64,000 nucleotides of DNA, taken from NCBI GenBank assembly GCA_022605955.1, contig JAKCOZ010000009.1, positions 4,402,001-4,466,000 of the forward strand, in the 5' to 3' direction. Origin of the DNA: Rallus limicola (taxonomy: Eukaryota; Chordata; Aves; Gruiformes; Rallidae). The notes under the pieces were generated by a model that did no database searches, had not been told where the DNA came from, and saw only the letters and a program-made list of their open reading frames with translations. Each line of letters starts with the position of its first letter. Positions within the stretch are counted from its first letter, which is position 1. Positions 11,006-24,985 of this stretch are shown one piece after another. The translations under genes and the position numbers were made by a program.

Positions 11006-14000
11006 CTATAAAACAAAAGAGAAAAAAAATAAATAGTTGTAACAGCAGAACACAGGGACAATTTTTAGGTGGCTGCCATGGAATTACTTCAGAATAAATC
11101 CACCCTGTCACACAGTGAAAGAAGAACAAGCAAGTCCAAAGGGCCCGAAGGGAACACAGTATTTGGCTGTAAAAGGAATTGCACCAAGAGAGAGAGGAGA
11201 AAACCTGGCATAAGCAGAACGACACCTTGACCAAAGTTCCCAGCATCTTTCTTTTGATCCCTCAAGTGCTACTGCAGATCTCACATGTGTCGTTTCCACC
11301 TCCTAACCCAGCTGGGTGACTGTGCCCACGGGGTCATCCTTGGTCAAGACTGCTCTTTATACATAGTAATTTTTTTGAAAAGGCATCTCGCCCACCTCGA
11401 AGTAGAAAGGGAAGCCCAAGACCTATGCCAACCCACCCACCCCACTGCCTCCAGCACCATCTCTCCACTGCCACGTCAACCCAGAACAAAGCCATGGGGG
11501 TGGTCCCCCTCCTCCCCACAACCTCAGGGAGAGCCAGATTGAGGAAAGATCTCCTGACCAAAACAAAAGCAGACAAAGCAGCAGCATAACCACCCACAAC
11601 ACGCTGTTGCTGCTCTGCCTCAGGGTGAAATTTGGGCATTTATCCCCTCAGGAGCTGTTCTGCTCTCCAGTTTTGGGCACTGGCAAGTTCTCCAAGATGA
11701 GCAAACCTCTTTGTTAAAGAGAAGGGGTTATGGTGGGGGGTTAGGCTTCCTTCCCTGGGTTTACTGTGGCAGAAAGCCAAGTACCACGAGTGACGAGTGT
11801 TTGTGCAGTGCCCTTTCCAGCCTCTCAGCCATTTCACCCAGAGCTTCTCCAACACTCCCACCACTGCAACATGCCTTCTGCCTGGACTGGAATGTTTGTG
11901 ACCTACCACAGGCATTGGCCTGGCTCTTGATGAACAAGGCTGACCACGAAAAGTATTCATCCCAGTTTGGTAACAATGGTATTTGGAAGAAAAGCATCAA
12001 GCTTTTATCTGAAGGCTTCGTGTGACCTTGCAGGAGGACTTGCTGTCTTCAGTCATCATTCCCACCTTCTCATCACTATAAGCCTTCAAACACAAACACA
12101 GCACCCCAGCAAATTAAAATCTGTCCAGTGAGTAAATGGAAAAACAGGTGGAAATTACCTTCTTCCTTCCCAGAAAAGAAAAGATCTCTCTTGGAAGCAA
12201 AGTTTAAAGGAAGAAACCTAAACTATGGTGATGGGGATCAGAGCCATGCTTCTGCCCTGCTGCTCTGGGGCTAGTTTAATTCTTTTTGGAAGAACTAAGT
12301 ACGGTCCTGTAATTCAAGTCAAATGTTGGATGAAAGCAGCAACATGGTCGCTCTGTTGTTACAGGAGACAGAGCAGCACCTCCACAAGGGCAGAATTTCA
12401 AAGACAGAACGTGTGTTCTGGGAGTTCAGAAATTAGCTTAATGAGTAAAAATTAACCAATCTACACTATCGTGACAAATTTTGGCACTGCCAGTCATCCA
12501 TCCCAAATGTTCCCAGTGCTGAAATAAAGCAATCTCTCCATACCTTTGTGAGTTCTTGTGCAGCCTTACAGACAAGGTTAGCAGTACTACAAAGGGAAAA
12601 GATCCAAATTCTATTACAGGCTCCAAAAAGGTCAAGAGGTATTTTGAAATACGCATTAATGAGAGATGGTGAGTGTCTGTGAGAAGAATTTCACTCACTG
12701 GCACATAAACACTCTGGGCTGCCATTAAAAAATCTTTTTATTTTAGCATTAGTTTCCAAGTAAGACCAACTTCAAAGCAGTATTAAATATATATTCAATA
12801 GAAATGCTTAATCCTTAGGATTTCCTGATTTTTATGATTGCAGCACTGATACTAAAACACCATAAAACCTCCAGACGCTCTACTGATGGTTTAGGGGGCT
12901 TGCATAGAAAGAGCAGACAACACGAGCCTGCTGGAACAATGTTGGAAGAAGCCTGTCTTCTTTTGGACTTGGAAGATATTTTAAAGAATAAAACAGGAAA
13001 AAATCCAACCCAACCCAGCCCTGTGCAGATGACTGGTGTTTACAACTCCACCACCCAAGGGTTAGCAGAAAAGAAGTCCCAAGGGCTCCAAAGCCTGTTC
13101 TAAACTCCAAGTTTTGGCTCCTGGTGTTCCTTTACTATCCAATGATTATATACTTGGCAGATTGCAGCTACTTCCAAGGACGAGTGCTCCCTCCCTTGTT
13201 CAAAGAAACCCCAAAATGACAGGGGCTCCAACTCCACTGTGCTGAAGAGAGGCCACAGCAGCCCCAAGGTGTCGTTACATCCCTGTTCAAGGTCGCCAAC
13301 CCAATGCGGACTTTGCAGAGCCACACATGCCTCAACACAGATAGATCCCTCCTTGCAGGCAGCCCAAAACAACAGAAGACAGAGAATAACTCTGCTTTGG
13401 GGCTGGTAATCTCTAACAGCAGAGTCACAGCAGTTGCAACATCTTTCCCTGGGGCACCTCAACAGTAAGGCCGATCCAAACTTGCCTGTCAGAACCCTAA
13501 TCCTTGACCCAACAGCAGATAAAAACACAATCAGGAGGGTGAAGCAATAGAAATTACTATGTAATACTTCACACAGAGATTTTATTCGCTAGCTGCCTGA
13601 AACTTTTCAAATCACAGTCATGGGGCAGTGTCAAAACAGGAGCTGACTCTTAAGGAAGGGCCTGAAGGGCAAATTCTTCAGCCTGCAGAGTTTACATGTC
13701 TTCAGCAGAAGAGCTTACCTATGGATGCTTTCTGACACGGGGCAATCATCCTTTCCAGCCTTTAAACATAAGTTATGTGGAAATAAAAGCACAGAGGCTC
13801 ACTGCTCTCCTGCTCCAGAAACACCCAACGATCTCTATCATCGCTTGCTTCCAGGCTTTGGTATGTTCCCAAAGCAAAAGTTAAGTCAAGCAAACAACTC
13901 TCCAAGAATAAAAAATAAAAAAAACTCATCAGGAAAGGGAGCACACCTTTTGTCCAGACCAGTAAGCAGGAATCCTTCTATGCAATGGCAAGAACATCTT

Positions 14001-14509
14001 TAACAAAAGCAAAAAGCTCAGCAAAAGCAATGCAGAGTTAAACCAATGCAATCAAGGCCAAATGAATTAATAAATATCTGGTTTTGTATGTTACTGACTG
14101 CTTCAGGAAACAATAAATGTGTTACAACTGTTTGACCGTATCTGAAGATTAGAAGAGGAAAACAGGCTTTAAAACACAAACAAACCACTACTGGAAGACC
14201 TTTCAAAAACCTTGAGATTAGAAATTCAGGTCGGTCTTTCAACCTCAAAACATCGCTAAACTCAGAGGAAAGCAATTTCTATATAAACTATTCAAAATCC
14301 TTCTCCAAATGTCAGACACTTTCTTATGAAAGATATTTTGCAGGCCATGGTGTCTGTCAGCTTTAAATAATAAAAGAAAACAAAACCAACAACCAGGGTT
14401 CTCTGTGAAGAAAAGGTTTCCCTTTGGTCCCGTTCCCACCACAGCTCAGCCATTTAGCTGCAATAACAGACAAGTGCTGCCAAGGATATTGCCTTGATTT
14501 ATTTATCCT

Positions 14510-14527
14510 CCCCCCCCCCCCCCCCCC
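14510..14527. repeat. C homopolymer run (18)
   Basis: An uninterrupted C run on the plus strand; it reads as G on the transcribed-sense strand of the XPR1-like gene. Confidence 0.95.
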
Positions 14528-17500
14528 AAGGCTAGGACAGGACAACAGTTTTTTGCCATGAGAAAAAAAAAATAAAATAATCAGTGCCAGAAAGCAGCCT
14601 TGGATTCAGAAGCTCCATGACAACAGGAGCTGCTTTTAAAAGGCATCCAGCCATCCCTGCCAAGGAGGGCCAGCACTAACCTTCCCTTTGTTCTCTTTCT
14701 ATAGCCCTAACACTCCATTTACCCTTAGCTCCACCAGGTTGCCACGAACAAGGCTGCCGCAAAGTTAAGTCCAATCAATATTGCAGCTTCCCAACCTCAT
14801 CTTCCTGTGCAATTGCCCACTAGGAATAAAACATCACCACCCCCACAACAAGGCTGAGAGGCTCTTCCTTTTGCTCCCAAAGCCGAGCAGCACACCAGCA
14901 GCAATCTGGATGTACTCCCCTCTCGCCACGCTCCCTGGTTTGTGGAGAGTTGAGACGCTGGCACACTTAAAACCTCAAGTTGAAAAATAAACAAGCCAGT
15001 TACATTCCCGGGCTGACCCGAGGACTCATTTCTCAGCACATCTGTCAGCTCTTCATTTAATTTCTCTCTCCTGCAGCCGCAGTGTCTGAACAAACGATCG
15101 GCATCCTGGGCAGCTCAGCTTAATTCCCAGTAATGACAGTAAAAGTTTGTTTTGTCGGAGCAGTGCCCACTAAAAATTATAATTCAAAAAGAACACAGCC
15201 CTTCAGTCTTCATCAGGATGATTTTTAAGGGACATTTAATGAAATGGGATTAATTAGCCTTGTCATGAGATCAGCACAGGTGTAGCTCCCTGAATCACCT
15301 TGTTTGCCACAAACCAGTTCTATCCGAATAAAGTTATTTCTCCACTTCAGCAGGAGAGAAAGCAGTTTCAGCTAGCACAGGGACTCTGCCATCTCTCCAG
15401 TAAGAAATAAAGAAATCAAGCTCAACATTGGGGTTAAACACATCCAGTTGGCCCACTCAGGTGATCGCAAGTTTAACATCAGCAGCATTTCAAAGACACT
15501 GAATTTGTAACATTTTCCATACCCCTTGGCATCTGGCTAACTAAACGTCCCGTACACAGGGCTCAAAGAGGTTCACAGCCCCAAAACTGCGCGCTGAAAA
15601 ATTAACAAGATGTAAAAGACAGATTTCTTCTTCCCAGGTCTACAAAGACGACTTCCTTCTTCCCAGGTCAATACCCTTGGACAGCTGTACAGCACCAAGT
15701 CAATAAATGCAAGGACAAAGGTTACTTTTATCCCTCCAACACATCATCCTCATGTTTATTGGGATGTTTTTCCAAAGGAAAGGTTTCTCCACAAGACAAC
15801 TCGCGCTCTCACACGAGGAAACTACGAGCTCGGGTCAGCTGCAAATTGTACAACTCATTTCCAATAAATTAATTACTCACCATGCTTTTTCAAGTCCAAT
15901 CTTGTGGCAAATAAATTTCTGTATGAGAAAAGATGTAAATGCTTATTGTACACATACAGAGCTTTCTTCCTAGGGTGTATGCCTGCATTGGCAGAGGAAA
16001 GAAGCCAGCTCTCTTTGCAAAGGAGGAACATTTGTATTCACGTTATTCTGCTGTAACTTCTGAGCTGTAAGTCATACACGTACATGTAACGGTCTGCATC
16101 TCTCTTGGAATTTAGACCATCAACCAGAAAGTGGACCTCAAATTAAATTGCTATAAAGTCAGAACGAAAGAAACTTCGAGCATTAGTTGATATTTTAAAA
16201 AAACCCCAAACCCTTAGAAGATTCATAGCAGGTTATAGCTACTTTTCTGAACCATCACAGATGAGCTGGTCAGCTCTCCACTTAGAGAATGCTTTAGCCC
16301 AAATTAGATTTAGTTGTGAAATTATTTCTCTAAATAAAATGAGGTTGGTATTGCCTGCACACACAGCATTTCTGTGCAGGTCGGGGACAGAGGAAGCAAG
16401 AACTCCTGGCACATCACCATCACAAGTTCTCTCAGGTTTTGGTTCGCCATTTGGGTTAACTATCACAAACAATAAAAAATAATGGAATCTATTTCAAAAC
16501 ACCTTTAAAAATGACAATTTTTCTGGTCAGTAAAAATTCTGCTTCCTTAATGGTATCACTGAAATCTTAGAAGGAAACCAGCCGGGTTTATTTAGCTGGA
16601 AAAAACCCAGCAACCTTCACAACTTGCCTAGAAGCAAGATATCCAACCAAGTGTCTACTCTAAATTATTTACATCTGCAACTTCACACACATAGATCCTA
16701 AAGCAACAACAGCGTCCTGGTATGAACTTCAGGTGCAGGGAAAGAAGAGGGAACGCGGTAGCCAGATGTGAGAAGACAGCTGTTGCCCAGCTGGTTGGCA
16801 GTCTGCAGGGAAGCTGCCCAGCTGGTCTATAGGTTCGCTTCTTTTAAACGAGTATCTAGCACCCAGAAGCTGTCGCTTCGTTTTGCAAACCAAGGTGGTG
16901 GCACCAGACTCTGTCAGCGATGGCAGGGAAGTCACTGAGGCGAGAGCATCACTGGATTCTCCTGGTACAAGCGCCGCTACGTGAACATTATTGAGATGAC
17001 GGCTCCACAGAGCCATCTGTGCAAGGATGCTTCAAAGCCGAACCTTTTGTCAAATTCTCTCATTTCAGAGGAAGAAGATTCCAACTCTTCAGCAGATACC
17101 TAAAAATCACGGGCAGTTTAATGCCATGGAACTGAAGGAGGAGCTAAGTAACTGCTTTCCAAGTAACTGAGGCGGTGGAAGGCAAAAGGGGTGCGAAAAC
17201 CCCCAAGCAGGCTGACCCAGCTTTGGGGCAGAGAAGAGCCCAAGCCTCCATAAGCTTATCTCCCAGCTCTGCTCAGTTTGGCTGTTAAAAATCAACCATT
17301 ATTAGACTGCTGTCTGAATCTGGGAACTGCCAGCATTGCCTCAGCTTTGGGATCCTCGCTCCCTTCTGTCCTCAAGATCTTACACATGACCACGATGCTT
17401 CAATGCTTTTATGGTGCTTCACTTTCCTGGGGCAAATCAGTGCTCCCAGGAGAATAATGCCACCGAGGTGACGTGGTGCCTCCAATCTGAAGGACAGCTG

Positions 17501-18610
17501 GGCAGAGACTTGTGGCAGGGAAGAAAACAATCAGTCATTAAGAGAAGCAGCACAAATCCCTAACAATATTTCAAACACCCTCCCCTCCCCCCATAGAAGA
17601 ACATGGTTAAAGCAGTATGACAGGCCTCAGGGCCAGAAGACATCACAGTGACAGGACTCTCAATACCTGCCTGCCTTGGTTAAGGATAGCCTTTAAATCC
17701 TTAATCATTCCAAGAAGAAAAGATTTGCTACGTGTTTTTGGAAAAGTTTCTCAAGAAGCTAGACTAGAAACACTGCCACCCACCAAAGGGTCAAGAAAAG
17801 ACAGTCAAGAAGAGCCAAGACTCCAAATGAAATTTCACATTGACCATTACCAGGCTCCAAGACAAGGAACAGACAATACCTTCAGAGCAGTCCCCAAGTA
17901 AGTGATGGAGGAAAATACCCTGGGGACTGGAAACACAGCAGCAAGGGGTGATTAAAGGGAACTCAAATAGTCCAGCACTGAGCATGGAAGAGATCCCTCA
18001 TCCTAAAAATCCATAAATGCTCTTCCCCAGCTCCACCTCTTGAACGAATGTCATACTTCATGGCGTGAGAAGGGAAACAGGAGGAAACTTTCTGGTCTTC
18101 TTTTAATGCGTATTCCTATTTATCAAGAAAGAGATAAGTCTAATCTTGGGAGTATTTTAATCAAACAAAAAAGGTTTCTGTCAAGAGATAAAGCTTCATG
18201 ATAAAATGACTGTTTATGTTCCTTTCATTGAGCCTCCAGTTTTAATAGTCCTATTTCCAGGATTTTACTAAGCAATAACAATTACCTGCTCATTAAAACG
18301 GCACAAAACCCTTCAGAACATCTGACATAACCAAAACCACGAGACAGGAGTTCAAACAAAGCTCAGCAACTGAAGTTAGTTAAAGGAACCATGATAAAAA
18401 GCTGTTTTAAAGTCCTGTATTATTAGATAAGTTTTTCCTTCCCATGAAGATCAGAGGTAGATAGGGAATTTCAGAGGCAGTTCAGGCTGTCCTTTATTCC
18501 TCTCCCAGCCATGCATCCAAAGCCCCTTCCCTTGTTCTGATACTGCTGCTCATCTGAGCCCACAGTGAACTGAAAAGCATCAAAAACTTAATTGGTCAAT
18601 AAAATAGTTT

Positions 18611-18664
18611 ATTGAGTAATAGTTTAGTCCTCTAAACTATTATTGAGTAATAGTTTAGCCCTCT
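18611..18664. repeat. 31-bp-spaced duplication with perfect 11-bp hairpin
   Basis: attgagtaatagtttag appears at 18611 and 18642. Between them TAATAGTTTAG (18617-18627) and CTAAACTATTA (18632-18642) form a perfect 11-bp inverted repeat with loop TCCT. Confidence 0.9.
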
Positions 18665-19951
18665 GACTGCAGGTAGGGAGGTGGCAGTGAGGGGGAGATC
18701 ACCCCTCTGGCAGCAGCTACCCCTTAAGACTGATTTAAGTGGAATAGCAAATCACTCCCCTCCAACTCACGCCTGTCTTGTGCTGAGAGGTGACAAAACG
18801 TGTCACCCCACAGCTCAGCCGCCAAGGAGAATCACACACAAGTTGGAATCACACACCCGGACCCTTGATTGGAACAAGGCAAACATCTCAGTTATTAAAC
18901 AGACTGAACGTGCTGAAGCTTTGGTCTTTTTTTCTCTCAACAGCACCCAAGCTCCTGCCAAGGCTCGAGCAGCACATGTGCCTCCAGCCTCCCCTTCTTC
19001 TCAAACCCCATAATGATGCATTTACAGGGAAAAGCCGTCCCTACCTTGGACACAAACCATCTGGTTCAACATACTCCAGCACACCAGATGGTACAACGCT
19101 TTTGTACTATTTTAGCATAAAGAGGTAAAATGCCTAAAAAGAAATAAGTTGGGAAAGAAACCTAAGAATTTGTTACACAAGTGACTCTGGCAACATTTTG
19201 CCATGCAAGCTTTACAAGGAACCTTTGAAATGGGCAAAGTCCTTCTGGGCATGATGGCTGGGCACTGTCCCCTCTACCTGACCCCTCACAGGGGTGTGTT
19301 CTCTTGGGTCATGTGTACTCACAGGTCCCCTCTGTACACACCCAGGTGCAAGTATCCTTACGTTTTCCTTTGTCCACAGCTCGCATGCATGCTGCAACAG
19401 ACTTCACCTGTCACCCACTCATCTTAAGAAGAGTGCAGAGCAGAACCATCTCAAAATGTAATTTAAGTCTTGTTCTTCCACTGCTTTCTCCCCCCCTTCC
19501 TTTCTCACTCCTTCTCTCCACCAAAAATGAGTTTCCACAGGGTATATATTTTTTTTTCCATTTTTTTCTCTCAAATTGCTGGCAAAAGTCAGGTTGCACA
19601 GAAGCAAGTCCTACAAGAGAAGTGCTAATTTATGCTGAAATAAGAGGCCCAGAAGCTACCAACATCCGCAGAGCGATAAAGCCATCAGCACAAATGCAGC
19701 CCGACAAGCAGATCACCTCTGCTGCACAGCCAGCCAGTGCACCCTTACCACCCTCATCCAACTCAGGACTCGTGTATCTGAAGCAGTTCTGCTCTTCCCA
19801 GGACCTGCAGGTGCTCACCAGTAGTTTACATACCCTATTAAGAAATGCCATCTTTCAGCATTAAACCCTTGTGTGCATGCCACAAAAGCAAGCCCAGCAG
19901 TCCAACAGCCTGCTTCCCAAGAAAGGGATGCTGGATGTGGGAATACCAATA

Positions 19952-20277
19952 CTTACAAGGGTCCTACAGAAAGGTGGGAGAGGGGCTCTTCACCAGGGAG
20001 TGCAGGGACAGGACAAGGGGTGATGGCTTCAAGCTGGAAGAGGGCAGGGTTAGGTTTGGTGTTAGGGAGAAATTCTTTACTCTGAGGGAGGTGAGTCCCT
20101 GGCACAGACTGCCCAGAGAGGCTGTGGGAGCCCCATCTCTGGAGGTGTTCAAGGCTGGGCTGGATGGGGCTTTGGGCAGCCTGGTCGAGTGAGGGTATCC
20201 CTGCCTGTGGCAGGGGGTTGGAAATAGATGGGCTTTGAGGTCCATTTCAACTCAAAGCGTCTTTTGATTCCATGATG
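19952..20277 (+). mobile_element. CR1 LINE 3' fragment
   Basis: Starts at 'cttacaagggtcctacagaa' and ends near 'cttttgattccatgatg'. The decayed reverse-transcriptase end is readable: DRTRGDGFKLEEGRVRFGVR and WHRLPREAVGAPSLEVFKAG. It is the first of seven CR1 copies in the next 9.4 kb. Confidence 0.93.
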
Positions 20278-20820
20278 ATCCTTGTCAGTTCTGGATTGGT
20301 AACACTGAGTAAGGGGCATCAAATTGGTCTTTACAAAATCCCACCGCGGACCCAAGCTCTTCTTTGAGAGTCAGTCCTTGCACCTGGCAATCCCAGCCAC
20401 TCTGGCACAACTGTGCAGTCAAAGAGCAGAGCTCTTATTATCAGCCCTCCCCAGTTATTTATTATATACAGCTTATTCTCACAGCCCTTCTCAGCTTCCT
20501 GATGGGCTCCGACAGGCAGCTGTGAAAGCAGCCACAGGAATACTAATGAGGGGCCAAGGTGAGGACTAAAACAAGCACAAGGTCACTTTATGGTTCAAGC
20601 TTTTTCAAGAAAGCCTCCATATGACAGTATTTTTGTTGGGAAAATCCTCTGCTTTCCCCTTGTTCGCTGCTGTTGGACGTGGACGTGGCAACCTCCAAGG
20701 CAGCACTACCCCAAAGCTTAACTGAGACACCGTGCTCAGTTACTGGCAACTGTTCTCCACCTCAGGAACGTCACAGAAATTGCCATTCCACAGGTAGCTG
20801 TCAGTCCATCTCACAAAGCA

Positions 20821-21090
20821 TCATAGAATCACCTGGGTCAGATGAGACCCTTTAGACCATGGAGTCCCACCACAGCCTAACCCTGCCCGGTCCACCTCTA
20901 CACCATGTCCTTAAGCACTTCATCCACATGCCTTTCAAATCCCTTCAGGGATGGTGACCTCACCACCTCCCTGGGCAGCCTGTCCCAGGGCCTGACAGCC
21001 CTTTCACTAAGAAATTCTTCCTGATATCTGACCTAAATCTCCCTTGGGACAATTTTAAGCCATTTCCTCTCATCCCATTGCTTGTCCCTC
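20821..21090 (-). mobile_element. CR1 LINE 3' fragment
   Basis: The plus strand starts with the reverse-complemented tail 'tcatagaatcac' and continues through 'cctccctgggcagcctgtcc' to 'cattgcttgtccctc'. About 270 bp, minus orientation. Confidence 0.93.
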
Positions 21091-22437
21091 TTAGGTAGTT
21101 ACTGGTACTGGACAAAGCACTTTTCTACCCGCAGTGATTTTACACTATGAAGGAAAAAAGGCTTTGCAGTCCAGGACACTCATTGGTTTCCACTGCTGCT
21201 GATAAAAGGCTCTGGATGGGAGCTCCCTCCCTCCTCCTGCAGGTTGCCAGCAGAGACACCAAGCATCTTTAGGGAAATGGGGTAATTAAAAACATTATAA
21301 CTGTTTAAAAAACACAGAGTGTAGCAGAAAGTGCTTTGTGATCCTAGTGCTCCTGGGACGGGACACAATTTAGATGGGGAAAGCCCGACACTGCGCAGCA
21401 TGTCTGTGTCCCAGGAAGGCCCTCTGTGACTGGGTTTGTTGGGGGGGGGGGGTGGGATGGGGGAAAGCAGTAAAGGGAACCACAGCTAATTGAAAAGATT
21501 TTGCATAATTGGAGCTGATGAGAGACCTGTACCAGTCGCTCCAGGAAAGCTGTTTGCATCCTTGTAACACATATAAAATCCTGAAGTTAATCAAAGAAAT
21601 AGAAACGTTAATACTGATGGTAGAAAACCCAACCAGGTGAATAAATGGAGTAGCAACATTAGAGAAAACACCCCTTTTAAATCTCTCCTCATACACCCCA
21701 GTGTAATTTTGTTGGGGATATCAAGGCGGGGGGGAGGAGGGGAATGACAAAGGGAAGATTAAACAAACCTATGTCTTGGGAAAGCCTTCAATTAATATTA
21801 AGAGCAAGCAGAAAGAAAAAACAAATGGTGCAGAACCAACAACAGGCTCCCCATACGGAGGGCGGCACAAAGACAAGTCTCCTTTAAACACACTATCAAT
21901 GGCTTAATTCCCCCCCGGGGAGCGAACACTCCTCAAATTCATTTCTCCTGGTTTTTATTTTACCAGCTATTAAGAGCAAACACTTAGGAAGAAGCTGATA
22001 AGAAAGCAATTATCAGATGAAGAAAAACATGTTTCGGAGGTATCCCAGAGAAATCTGTGCAGGATTTTACCAGGGACCTTTACAGACAGACCACATTCGG
22101 CTCTTTCCGATGTCTCCATAAGGAGGAAACAATAACTTCTTAATCCTCAACAGCATCTTTCTAAATGGTTTTGCACAACTTAAACTAGCATTTTTCTTTT
22201 TTTTAAACACATCTACTTCGAAGCCCAGCAAGCAAGCACTGAGGTAAGTGCTTATCTCTTCAAGGCAGTCATTCTTCTGCTTTAATTCTGACAGCATCGC
22301 AGTGACAGATGCTGTCAGATCCCAGCAGCACCACAAAGCCTACCCAAGGTTATACTCCTCCTTGCTCACACGTGAGGCGCAGCCACCCAGCTGAGCACCA
22401 CCCTGGTACTCAGTAAAAAAAGGAATAACAAAGAGTA
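21091..22437. other. Intronic stretch, nothing recognised
   Basis: Lies between two CR1 fragments. Contains a 12-base G run at 21441-21452; otherwise I see no exon, repeat family or RNA gene. Confidence 0.5.
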
Positions 22438-23050
22438 ACAGAACATCAGAGTTGGAAGGGGCCTCAAAAGATCATCTAGCCTAATCCCCTGCCAAAGCAG
22501 GACCCCTCAGACTAAATCACACGGGAACGCATCCAGGTGGGTTTGAATGTCTCTAGAGAAGGAGACTCCACAACCTCTCTGGGCAGCCTGTCCCAGGGCT
22601 CCATCACCCTCACAGGAAAAAAGCTCCTCCTTACTTTCACATGGAATGTCCTCTGCTCCATCTTGCACCCTCTGTCCCTTGTCCTGTCACTGCCATCCCT
22701 GAGAAGAGCCTGGCTACATCCTCCTAACTCTCACCCTTTATATATTTATAGATACTAATAAGGTCACCCCTCAGTCTCCTCCAGGCTAGAGACCCAGCTC
22801 CTTCAGCCCATCCTCATAAGGAAGGTGTTCCACTTCCTTCATCACCTTGGTGGCCCTGCGCTGGGCTCTTTCAAGAAGTTCTGAATCCTTCTTGAGATGA
22901 GGGGCCCAGAAGTGGCCCCAATATTCCAGGTGTGGTCTCAAGGGCAAAGCAGAGGGGGATAAGGACCTCTCTTGACCTGTTAACCACCCCCTTCTAATAC
23001 ACCCCAAGATGCCAATTGGCCTTCTTAGCCACAAGCGCACATTGCTGTCT
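22438..23050 (-). mobile_element. CR1 LINE fragment, 5'-truncated
   Basis: Starts 'aacatcagagttggaagggg' and runs through 'gagactccacaacctctctg' into the reverse-transcriptase region (minus-strand blocks LRPHLEYWGHFWAP, RAQRRATKVMKEVEHLPYED). It ends near 'acaagcgcacattgctgtc'. Its tail subtype resembles the copies at 5.3, 26.6 and 57.6 kb. Confidence 0.94.
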
Positions 23051-24448
23051 TGAAGCTCCAGATAAGCAGAAGTTCTCCAGTGCAGGCGTCCATAAAGTTT
23101 GGGGTTGTTTTCTGTGAAAACCACTTTCTCATAGCATCCCTTATTGGCCCTCTTGTGCTTAAAGGGCTTGTTTAACTCTAATTCAAGTAAAAAGTAGCAT
23201 TTCCCAGGCGCTACTTGGCCATGGGAAGTTCTGCTACAATTTGCATACAGGGAAGCAATAAGCTCTGGTTAAATGTCCTTCCTTCAAGGGGAGAGACGAT
23301 GGTCTTTCAAAGGGCCCAGGCCCGCTTCAACTCTTCAACAGAGCTTCTGTGTTCAAGGGGTAATTTTAGTTTAAGATTGAAATGCAACAGAGCCCAGGCC
23401 TGCCCTCGTCAGCTTGTCCATCTTCCAAGCTAACCTCTTTCTTCTCACACGGCACAAGCCCCTAGCCAGGAACCACAGGGGCTGAGTATCTCCTCTTGGA
23501 GCATCCCTGCCAGCCTGTGACTGGAATCCTTTTGAAAAGGACTTTTATACCCCAAATAAGAAGAAAAAGATGGAGAGGCATGTGATTTCCCTTCCGAAAT
23601 GTGATTTCCCCTCCGAACATTTCCCTGCCAGGCTCAACGCACAGCGCTGCTGGCTCTTGGTAAATAAAAAGGCCGAAGGAACCATTCAGCAATTTCTATT
23701 GCTCAGGGACAAAGCCCGGTGGGAAGGGAACACACACACCACAGGAGTAAATGCCAAGAGAAAGGTTTCCCATCCAAAACACAAATTCTAAGTCTGCTGA
23801 GGGTAAAAAAGGAACAAGCGGCCCAACTTCCGAAGTCACCTCTGATTTACATTTCAAAGATGGGCACTATGGAGCCACCACCGTTTATCACATTTTACTC
23901 CAACTCCCAACAATGACAAAGGGCCTGAATGTCAAGCTGCAGCTGGGACATCTGCCGTGCAAACGGACAGACCAACAGCATTATGTGTAACTCGGCCATG
24001 GAGAACTGCCCTAAGAAACGAAATTCACCCACAAACTGGCACATCCCCAGTGATACGCAGCACACCACCCCAAAATGTTCTGCCTCGGAGGTTATCAAGC
24101 AGCTAAAGCAATCAAGTTAGAGCCCAGAAGGTTCAGGATTGATCAGCCTCAGCATTACTCTGTAATATCCCACACAATAAAAAAAACCCAACCCAAAACC
24201 AATTAAATGGGAACATTTTGGTGTGTGGCTGTCCCAGATTAAAAACCAGACTCACGTTAAGACACTGGGGAGAGTGGGGAGTTCCACATTTCTAGTACCA
24301 GGGACCCACTTGCCTCTCCATCCTACCTTTGCATTTGCCAAACTCTAAACACACACCCCCTTAAGGGTAAATAAACCCAAGCCCGCCCACCACTTCCTCA
24401 CCCCTGCTGAACACGGGAGCTTTGTATGGCAGCAAATAACAAGGCCAC
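23051..24448. other. Intronic stretch, nothing recognised
   Basis: No exon, repeat family or RNA gene seen. The first few tens of bases may be more diverged CR1 sequence continuing from the preceding copy. Confidence 0.45.
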
Positions 24449-24985
24449 AAAATCACTGAATGACTAGGTTGGATCATCAAGTCCAACCGTTCCTGTCCTA
24501 TGCTAAACCATATCCCTGAGCACCTCATCTACCCATCTGTTAAACACACCCAGGGGCGGAGACTCAGCCCCTTCTCTGGGCAGCCTCTTCCACATTTCTA
24601 CAACTCTTCAGAGAAGAACTTTTTCCTAACATCTAATCTGACCCTGCCCTGGTGCAGCTTGAGGCAATTTCCTCTTGTCCCATCTCCTGTCCCCTGACTG
24701 AAGAGACCATCACCCACCTGTCAGGTAACTGTAGGCACTGATAAGGTCTCCCCTCAGCCTCCTCTTATCCAGGCTGAACACCCCCAGCTCCCTCAGCCGC
24801 TCCTGGGAAGGTTTGCTCTCCAGCCCCTTCCCCAGCCTGGTTGCCCTTCTCTGGACTCACTCCAGGACCTCTATGTTCTTCTTGTAGTGAGGGGCCCAGA
24901 ACTAGACCCAGCACTCAAGGTGCGGCCTCACCAGTGCCGAGTACAGGGGCACAATCCCTGCCCTGGCCACGCTGTGTCTGATGCT
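24449..24985 (-). mobile_element. CR1 LINE fragment, 5'-truncated
   Basis: The plus strand starts 'aaaatcactgaatgactagg', has 'gagcacctcatctacccat', 'gataaggtctcccctcagcc' and 'gaggggcccagaac', and fades near 'gctgtgtctgatgc'. Same subtype as the copies at 3.3, 37.5 and 45.9 kb. Confidence 0.94.

Larger units (their letters stand above)
11006..19951. other. Intronic stretch with almost no interspersed repeats
   Basis: Nearly 9 kb with no CR1, LTR or exon I can recognise. It holds a C homopolymer at 14510-14527 and a small hairpin duplication at 18611-18664. Several ORFs reach 100-186 codons (10695-11246 minus partly overlaps exon 3; 19304-19864 plus); apart from the exon 3 overlap none has a recognisable domain. 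Confidence 0.6.

Noticed and set aside
19304..19864. 186-codon plus-strand ORF as a candidate gene
   Set aside because: No domain, low-complexity segments, overlapping antisense ORFs of similar length and no splice or promoter context; a chance ORF.
20881..20940. Candidate exon 2 of XPR1, because the plus strand contains 'catgtccttaagcac'
   Set aside because: The surrounding sequence is the minus-oriented CR1 at 20821-21090 and does not translate to XPR1 residues.
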